A DNA stretch of 12,407 nucleotides from Scatocola faecipullorum. GTDB lineage: Bacteria; Pseudomonadota; Alphaproteobacteria; RF32; CAG-239. Every line of letters begins with the position of its first letter. Within the stretch, counting starts at the first letter, position 1. A program made the translations under genes and the position numbers. Shown in pieces: positions 7,919 to 12,407 of this stretch. Below the pieces are notes generated by a model, which worked only from the letters and a program-made list of their open reading frames with translations, did no database searches and had not been told where the DNA came from. The DNA is taken from assembly GCA_018714685.1 (NCBI GenBank), contig DVNC01000030.1, positions 1 through 12,407 of the forward strand, read 5' to 3'.

Positions 7919-9056
7919 TCTTTCCTGTCCGCTGAGCGGAGCCTGCGGCGGCTGCCCCTGCCGGGAACAGCCGGAAGCGGAATACCGGCAGCGGAAAATA
8001 GCCCGGATTGAGGCGATTCTCTCCGAAATAAACCAGGAAAAGATAACTTACGGCACTCCCGTCTTTATCGGCGACGGCACCCGCCGCCGTGCCGTGATGG
8101 CTTTTCGCTGTCAAAAAGGGCAGGTGACGCTCGGTTTTAACGCCGCCCGCAGCAACGAAGTGCTTGACTGTACGGACTGCCTGCTGCTGACGCCGGCCAT
8201 TCGCAAAGCTCTGCCCAAATTGAAAGAACTGCTGGCCGCTTTGTGTGCCGAGCCGTTTGCCTCGAAGAAAAAAGGCAAAAAAACTCAGCCCGTCCGCCTT
8301 TCCGGCGGTGATGTGGCGATTACCGCCGCAGCTAACGGGTTGGATGTGGTTTTGGAAATTGCCGAAACGCCGGAACTGAATCACCGCATGATAATTTTTG
8401 AAATGATTTCCGGCTGTGACGATATTATCCGCGTTTCCTGGCGGCTGCGTCCGGATGTTGAACCGGAACCGGTTATTGAAAAAGCCAAACCGGTGATTAA
8501 TATTGCCGGCCGAGAAGTTTATATTCCCGCCGGAACTTTTTTGCAGCCTTCGGCTGAAGGCGAGGCGGCGCTGACCGGGCTGGTTCTGAAATATCTCGGG
8601 GAAACCCGCGGCAGAATTGCCGATCTGTTCTGCGGCGTGGGCACTTTCTCTTATCCGCTGTCGGCATTGCCCGGCACCCGGATCTTTGCAGCCGATTCTT
8701 CGGTGGCGTTGTTGGACGGTTTCCGCCGTTCAATCAATAAGAATATGATTGCCAATGTTGAAACAGTCGTCAAAAACCTGTTTAAATATCCGCTGGATAC
8801 CTCTGAACTGAAAGGTTTTGCTGCAGTTGTATTTGATCCGCCGCGTGCCGGAGCCGAAGCGCAGGCCGCGCAGCTTGCGGCGCTGCCCGAAGCGGACCGT
8901 CCGGCTAAAATAATTGCCGTTTCCTGCAATCCGCACAGCTTTGTCCGTGACGCGAATATTTTGCTTGCCGGCGGCTATAAACTGGCTGAAGTGACGATAG
9001 TGGACCAGTTTGTTTATTCTAACCACAGCGAGTTGGTTGCCTTGTTTACAAAATAA
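7902..9056 (+). CDS. SAM-dependent RNA 5-methyluridine methyltransferase (RlmD/RlmC/TrmA family)
   Basis: The family uses S-adenosylmethionine to methylate C5 of a uridine in rRNA or tRNA. In these 384 residues the SAM motif is DLFCGVGTF (241-249), DPPR is at 312-315, the catalytic Cys is in SCNP (C342), and the C-terminal HSE (E377) is the likely base. An N-terminal 4Fe-4S cluster of the RlmD/RlmC kind is suggested by C9, C15 and C18 (CPLSGACGGC) with C90 or C93. FLQPS at 213-217 fits the FxQ substrate/SAM region. There is no N-terminal TRAM domain, so the protein is shorter than E. coli RlmD (about 430). Which nucleotide it modifies (23S U1939 or U747) cannot be told from sequence by eye. 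The start overlaps the cyclase gene by 17 bases, suggesting translational coupling. The in-frame ATG at 7830 would add 24 basic, unrelated residues read from the cyclase tail and is rejected. Confidence 0.93.
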   Translation: MTSSNSLSCPLSGACGGCPCREQPEAEYRQRKIARIEAILSEINQEKITYGTPVFIGDGTRRRAVMAFRCQKGQVTLGFNAARSNEVLDCTDCLLLTPAIRKALPKLKELLAALCAEPFASKKKGKKTQPVRLSGGDVAITAAANGLDVVLEIAETPELNHRMIIFEMISGCDDIIRVSWRLRPDVEPEPVIEKAKPVINIAGREVYIPAGTFLQPSAEGEAALTGLVLKYLGETRGRIADLFCGVGTFSYPLSALPGTRIFAADSSVALLDGFRRSINKNMIANVETVVKNLFKYPLDTSELKGFAAVVFDPPRAGAEAQAAQLAALPEADRPAKIIAVSCNPHSFVRDANILLAGGYKLAEVTIVDQFVYSNHSELVALFTK

Positions 9057-9086
9057 ACAAGAGTAAGTATATTAATGCCATCAGTT

Positions 9087-9091
9087 AAGGA
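9087..9091 (+). promoter_or_regulatory. Ribosome binding site of the lipoprotein gene
   Basis: AAGGA lies seven bases before the ATG at 9099; the upstream ATG at 9075 has only a weak GAGTAAG. Confidence 0.65.
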
Positions 9092-9098
9092 ATGGGCC

Positions 9099-9614
9099 AT
9101 GTTGAAGAAATTTTACCTCTTGTTGCTTGTTTTGGCCGCCGGCTGTCAGTCCGGCGTTATGGACTATGAAACCTGTCCCCGGGTGCAGATTATCCGCGAC
9201 AACGCCTACCTGACACAGGTTGTCAACTATCGTGAGGAATTTCAGATTAACCTCATCGGCTATGACGGCTATTGTTATATGGATCGCAAAATCAATCAGA
9301 ACAAAGCCCTGATTAAACCGATTTTTCAAATTAAGCGCCTTCGTCCCAGCGATGAAACCGATGTCCATTTTGCCTTTTATACCGAAACGGTAAAAGGCCC
9401 GCCGCAGTATATCGGCAAAAAGACGCATTTCGCCGTGGCGACAATTCCGGCAGACGTGCTGGAAATAGAATATACCGCGCCGCAGGTGATGGTCTATGTT
9501 CCCGAAGAATACAAATACAGTTACGATATCAATATGGGTTTGGTGATTTCGCCCGAAGAGCGAAAATATAACCGCCGGACCTTTGATATCGAATATCGCT
9601 ACTATAACAAATAA
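9099..9614 (+). CDS. Small lipoprotein of unknown function
   Basis: The chosen ATG gives 171 residues with a textbook lipoprotein signal: MLKKF, a Leu-rich core and lipobox VLAAGC, so Cys 16 should be lipidated and the mature protein anchored in the envelope. The rest (17-171) is rich in beta-type residues and aromatics (GYDGYCYMD at 54-62, PIFQIKRLR at 74-82, DVHFAFYTET at 88-97), with Cys 26 and Cys 59 available for a disulfide. I do not recognise a domain. The ATG at 9075 would put eight polar residues before the signal peptide and lacks a good ribosome site. It lies 42 bases after the methyltransferase and 57 before transketolase, on the same strand, so it is probably in the same transcription unit; no link to either function is evident. 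Confidence 0.85.
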   Translation: MLKKFYLLLLVLAAGCQSGVMDYETCPRVQIIRDNAYLTQVVNYREEFQINLIGYDGYCYMDRKINQNKALIKPIFQIKRLRPSDETDVHFAFYTETVKGPPQYIGKKTHFAVATIPADVLEIEYTAPQVMVYVPEEYKYSYDINMGLVISPEERKYNRRTFDIEYRYYNK

Positions 9615-9659
9615 CAGCCCTTGCGCGGTTCTGTCACTGCAGCTGCCGCAAAAGACAAT

Positions 9660-9665
9660 AAGGAG
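9660..9665 (+). promoter_or_regulatory. Strong ribosome binding site of transketolase
   Basis: AAGGAG lies six bases before the ATG at 9672, the best site in the window. It rules out the TTG at 9621, whose extra 17 residues have no family likeness. Confidence 0.85.
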
Positions 9666-9671
9666 AGAAAA

Positions 9672-11645
9672 ATGCGTTCTGGAGAAAAACAACTGGCCGC
9701 CATGGCCAACGCCATCCGTTTTTTAAGTGCCGATGCCATTGAAAAATCCAAGTCCGGCCACCCCGGTATGCCGCTCGGCATGGCAGACGTTGCCGCGGTT
9801 TTGTTTTCCAAATTCATCAAACTCAATCCTGAGGCGCCGCGCTGGTTCGATCGTGACCGCTTTGTTCTCTCCGCCGGCCACGGCTCCATGCTGATGTATT
9901 CGCTGCTCTATCTGATGGGCTATGAAGACATTACCATTGACGATATTATGAACTTTCGCCAGCTTGGCGCCAAAACCGCCGGTCACCCGGAATACGGACA
10001 CCTTGCCGGCATTGATATGACGACCGGTCCGCTGGGGCAGGGAATTTCTTCCGCCGTCGGCATGGCGCTGGCCGAAAGAATGATTAACGCCAAATTCGGC
10101 GATGACTTATGCAGCCACTACACTTATGTCATCAACGGTGACGGCTGTCTGATGGAAGGCATTTCCGAGGAAGCCGTTTCTCTTGCCGGCCACCTGGGGC
10201 TGAACAAGCTGATTGTTCTCTGGGATAATAACAATATCACCATTGACGGAACCGTTGACAAAGCCAACTCGACCGACCAGATTAAACGTTTTCAGGCTGT
10301 CGGCTGGAACACGATTGAAATTGACGGACATGATTACGGCGAAATTGAAAAAGCCATTGCCAAAGCGCAGAAGTCTGATAAACCGACCCTGATTGCCTGC
10401 AAAACCAAAATCGGTTTCGGCGCCCCGACCAAATGCGGAACGTCCAAATGCCATGGTTCGCCGCTGGGAGAAGAAGAAATTGCCGCCATGCGCAAAGCCC
10501 TGAACTGGAATTATGATCCGTTTGAAGTGCCGGAAGATATTCTCGCCGCCTGGCGTTCCGCGGCACGGCGTAATGCAGACGTTTACGCCAAATGGCAGGA
10601 AAAAGCGCACGCTGCCGGCAAAGAATTCGACGATTTCATTAATGACCGCCTGCCGGCCGATTGGGATAAACACCTGAAAGCGCTTGAAGAAAAAGCCATC
10701 GCCGAGCAAACCAAAGTTGCCACCCGCAAGGCTTCGCAGCTTTGCCTGGAGCAGATTGTACCTTATGTGCCGCAAATTGTCGGCGGTTCGGCGGATCTTG
10801 CCGCCTCTAACCTGACTTTTGTTGACGGGATGAAAAGTGTTGCCAAAAACGATTATAAAGGCAATAACGTTATGTACGGCATCCGTGAACACGCCATGGG
10901 GGCGATTATGAACGGCCTGGCTTTGCACGGCGGCGCCATTCCTTACGGCGGCACGTTTTTTGTCTTTTCTGATTATATGCGCCCGGCCATGCGCTTGGCA
11001 GCGCTGATGGGTATTCGTGTTATTTACGTCTTGACGCACGATTCGATTGGTGTCGGCGAAGACGGCCCCACCCACCAGCCGATTGAGCATTTGGCCTCTT
11101 ATCGGGCAATGCCCAACATTTATACCATGCGTCCCTGCGATGTGGTTGAAACGGCCGAATGCTGGCGAATTGCAATTGAAAGCGAAAGCACACCGAGCAT
11201 TTTGGCGCTTTCCCGTCAAAATCTGCCCTTGCTGCGCAAGTCGGCGGAGCTTAATCTGAGTGCCCGCGGCGGCTATATTATCGCCGGCGATAAAGATAAA
11301 CGGCAGGCTACCCTGATTGCCACCGGTTCGGAAGTTTCTCTGGCGGTAGAGGCCAGAAACGAGCTGGCGGAAGAGGGTATCGAGGTTGCGGTGGTTTCCA
11401 TGCCCTGCACCGAGTTGTTTGACCGGCAGGATATCTCTTATCAGGAAGAAGTTCTGGGAACCGCGCCGCGCATCGCCATTGAAGCGGCGTCTAAATTCGG
11501 TTGGGAGCGTTATGTCGGTTTGAACGGTGATATCATCGGCATGGACGGATTCGGCGCTTCCGGTCCGGCAGCCGAACTTTATAATTATTTCGGCATCACG
11601 AAAGAAGAAATTATCGATTCGGTTAAAAATCTGCTGAAAGAATAA
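9672..11645 (+). CDS. tkt: Transketolase
   Basis: Thiamine-diphosphate enzyme of the non-oxidative pentose phosphate pathway, moving two-carbon units between ketose and aldose phosphates in the cytoplasm. The 657 residues match the usual length and order. The N-terminal ThDP domain has SGHPG at 28-32 (H30), GHGSML at 69-74, TTGPLGQG at 117-124 and the cofactor motif GDG at 156-158, closing about 30 residues later at DNNN. The central pyrimidine-binding domain has GGSADLA at 371-377, the catalytic Glu in GIREHAMG (E406) and EDGPTHQPIEHLA from 463. The C-terminal domain has TGSEVSLA at 551-558 and a normal end (FGASGPAAELYNYFGIT). Nothing is missing. It follows the lipoprotein gene by 57 bases and ends before the terminator at 11661. 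Transketolase rather than dihydroxyacetone synthase is the simplest reading. Confidence 0.98.
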   Translation: MRSGEKQLAAMANAIRFLSADAIEKSKSGHPGMPLGMADVAAVLFSKFIKLNPEAPRWFDRDRFVLSAGHGSMLMYSLLYLMGYEDITIDDIMNFRQLGAKTAGHPEYGHLAGIDMTTGPLGQGISSAVGMALAERMINAKFGDDLCSHYTYVINGDGCLMEGISEEAVSLAGHLGLNKLIVLWDNNNITIDGTVDKANSTDQIKRFQAVGWNTIEIDGHDYGEIEKAIAKAQKSDKPTLIACKTKIGFGAPTKCGTSKCHGSPLGEEEIAAMRKALNWNYDPFEVPEDILAAWRSAARRNADVYAKWQEKAHAAGKEFDDFINDRLPADWDKHLKALEEKAIAEQTKVATRKASQLCLEQIVPYVPQIVGGSADLAASNLTFVDGMKSVAKNDYKGNNVMYGIREHAMGAIMNGLALHGGAIPYGGTFFVFSDYMRPAMRLAALMGIRVIYVLTHDSIGVGEDGPTHQPIEHLASYRAMPNIYTMRPCDVVETAECWRIAIESESTPSILALSRQNLPLLRKSAELNLSARGGYIIAGDKDKRQATLIATGSEVSLAVEARNELAEEGIEVAVVSMPCTELFDRQDISYQEEVLGTAPRIAIEAASKFGWERYVGLNGDIIGMDGFGASGPAAELYNYFGITKEEIIDSVKNLLKE

Positions 11646-11660
11646 TTTGTCCGCTAAAAA

Positions 11661-11695
11661 ACATAAAGCCTCCTGTTTGACAGGAGGCTTTATGT
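11661..11695. terminator. Strong bidirectional rho-independent terminator
   Basis: A perfect 15-bp stem (ACATAAAGCCTCCTG at 11661-11675 with its complement at 11681-11695) closes a TTTGA loop. The + side reads ...GGCTTTATGTTAATG after tkt; the - side ends in TTTATGTTTTTTAG, a good T-run for the cysteine-rich gene. It lies 15 bases after each of the two convergent stops. Confidence 0.88.
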
Positions 11696-11710
11696 TAATG
11701 ATGTGTGCAG

Positions 11711-12406
11711 CTAACGCTGACATAAACATTTGCCTGAACCGACCCCGGAACGGCTGCAGTCACCTCCGGGAGGACAACAGCATTGCATGCCGTCACAGGT
11801 TCTGCGTCCCATACCGCTTGGGCAGGTGAAACTGCTGCTGCTGCTGCCGCTTGAACTTCCGCCGGAAGATCCTCCGGAAGAATATTTCAGACAGGAACTG
11901 CCGGATTTATAATACCCGGAATTGCATGCCCATCCGGTATTAATTGTTTTAGAGACGCCGCAAGCCGTACAGTTTGACGTTGTATAATAAGAGTTTGCAG
12001 GCTGTGATGTAACGGTGTTATTGCAGCTCGTTGCACAAACGCAGCCATTTCCCGACTGTTTGTAACCCGATTTGCAGCTCCAGGATTGGACTTTGGGTTT
12101 ACAGTCTGAAAAATAGGTACAGGTTGCATTATCAGGACACTTTGCAATCACCGCATTGCGATTTCTGCAATTATCGGAATAAGCCTTTTCGCATTTGGAG
12201 GAACAGCAATCATAAGTCTTTTCGCATCCATAAGGTGTCTGCACACTTGTTTTTAAATGACAGCAATCGGCATAAGGTGTTTTACAAACACTGTTGCAAG
12301 GAGAGGTATAATATTCCTTACACCCCCATTGTCCGTTATTGGGATTGGGGCAGACGCAGGTGGCATATCTGGTGCCGCCGTCATCGGTGCAGGCATTTCC
12401 TTTAAT
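11711..12406 (-). CDS. Cysteine-rich, probably secreted repeat protein, 5' partial
   Basis: The frame is open from the right window edge to TAG at 11711-11713: 231 visible residues with 32 cysteines (about 14%). A GTG at 12244 is not the start, since coding with the same cysteine style continues 54 codons upstream. Visible modules: three related segments CKTPYADCC (41-49), CEKTYDCC (61-68) and CEKAYSDNC (72-80); two copies of C-x-SGY-x-x-SG-x-x-C at about 111-122 and 161-172; a Ser/Gly linker at about 176-192; and a compact C-terminal cysteine cluster (195-231, with QCCC and KCLCQ). High paired cysteine suggests export and disulfides, but the signal peptide would be outside the window. I recognise no named family; surface, adhesin or structural roles are all possible. 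Confidence 0.75.
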   Translation of the reverse strand: MKGNACTDDGGTRYATCVCPNPNNGQWGCKEYYTSPCNSVCKTPYADCCHLKTSVQTPYGCEKTYDCCSSKCEKAYSDNCRNRNAVIAKCPDNATCTYFSDCKPKVQSWSCKSGYKQSGNGCVCATSCNNTVTSQPANSYYTTSNCTACGVSKTINTGWACNSGYYKSGSSCLKYSSGGSSGGSSSGSSSSSFTCPSGMGRRTCDGMQCCCPPGGDCSRSGVGSGKCLCQR

Positions 12407-12407
12407 C

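Noticed and set aside
7758..8384. 208-residue open frame on the - strand across the cyclase/methyltransferase junction
   Set aside because: Spans two supported genes on the other strand and shows low-complexity shadow composition.
9081..9692. 203-residue open frame on the - strand opposite the lipoprotein gene
   Set aside because: Covers the lipoprotein signal peptide, both ribosome sites and the tkt start on the other strand; no independent support.
10107..11729. 540-residue open frame on the - strand opposite tkt
   Set aside because: It is a complete shadow of transketolase, produced by codon bias of the real gene. The translation has no recognisable domain, and tkt is certain.
1..12407. 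A defence, toxin-antitoxin, secretion or biosynthetic system
   Set aside because: The genes are housekeeping or single unknowns; no nuclease, toxin pair, integrase, transposase or CRISPR repeat was seen on either strand.

Overview
The window looks like chromosomal DNA of a moderate-GC alphaproteobacterium, possibly an uncultured host-associated lineage. The protein styles (Der, BamB, the YfgM-like protein, a TRAM-less RNA methyltransferase) and the cysteine-rich and Lcl-type secreted proteins at both edges point that way. This placement is inference from gene content; no rRNA or other marker is present. No mobile element, CRISPR array, tRNA or rRNA was seen.

Layout. (1) 2-616, + strand: 3' part of a secreted or surface protein with an Lcl-like C-terminal domain. 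(2) 636-654: a terminator hairpin shared with the convergent block that follows. (3) 5445-676, - strand: a four-TM membrane protein of unknown function (394 aa), then the envelope/ribosome cluster of a YfgM-like TPR protein, bamB and der. The last three genes keep the order known from many proteobacteria. (4) 5446-5623: an AT-rich divergent spacer. (5) 5624-11645, + strand: a membrane-bound PAS-GGDEF diguanylate cyclase with a long Ala/Pro/Glu-rich tail, an RNA m5U methyltransferase whose start lies inside the cyclase gene, a small lipoprotein of unknown function, and transketolase. (6) 11661-11695: a perfect 15-bp terminator stem that can serve both strands. (7) 12406-11711, - strand: 3' part of a very cysteine-rich secreted-type protein (32 Cys in 231 visible residues).

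How the genes fit together. The minus block concerns outer-membrane protein assembly (BamB), secretory/periplasmic chaperoning (YfgM-like) and ribosome biogenesis (Der). The plus block is a tightly spaced run joining c-di-GMP signalling, RNA modification, an envelope lipoprotein and central carbon metabolism; I see spacing but no functional link. The core is ordinary housekeeping. The less described material is the two cysteine-containing edge proteins, the duplicated 394-aa membrane protein, the 171-aa lipoprotein and the cyclase tail. I found no clear multi-gene defence or other novel system.
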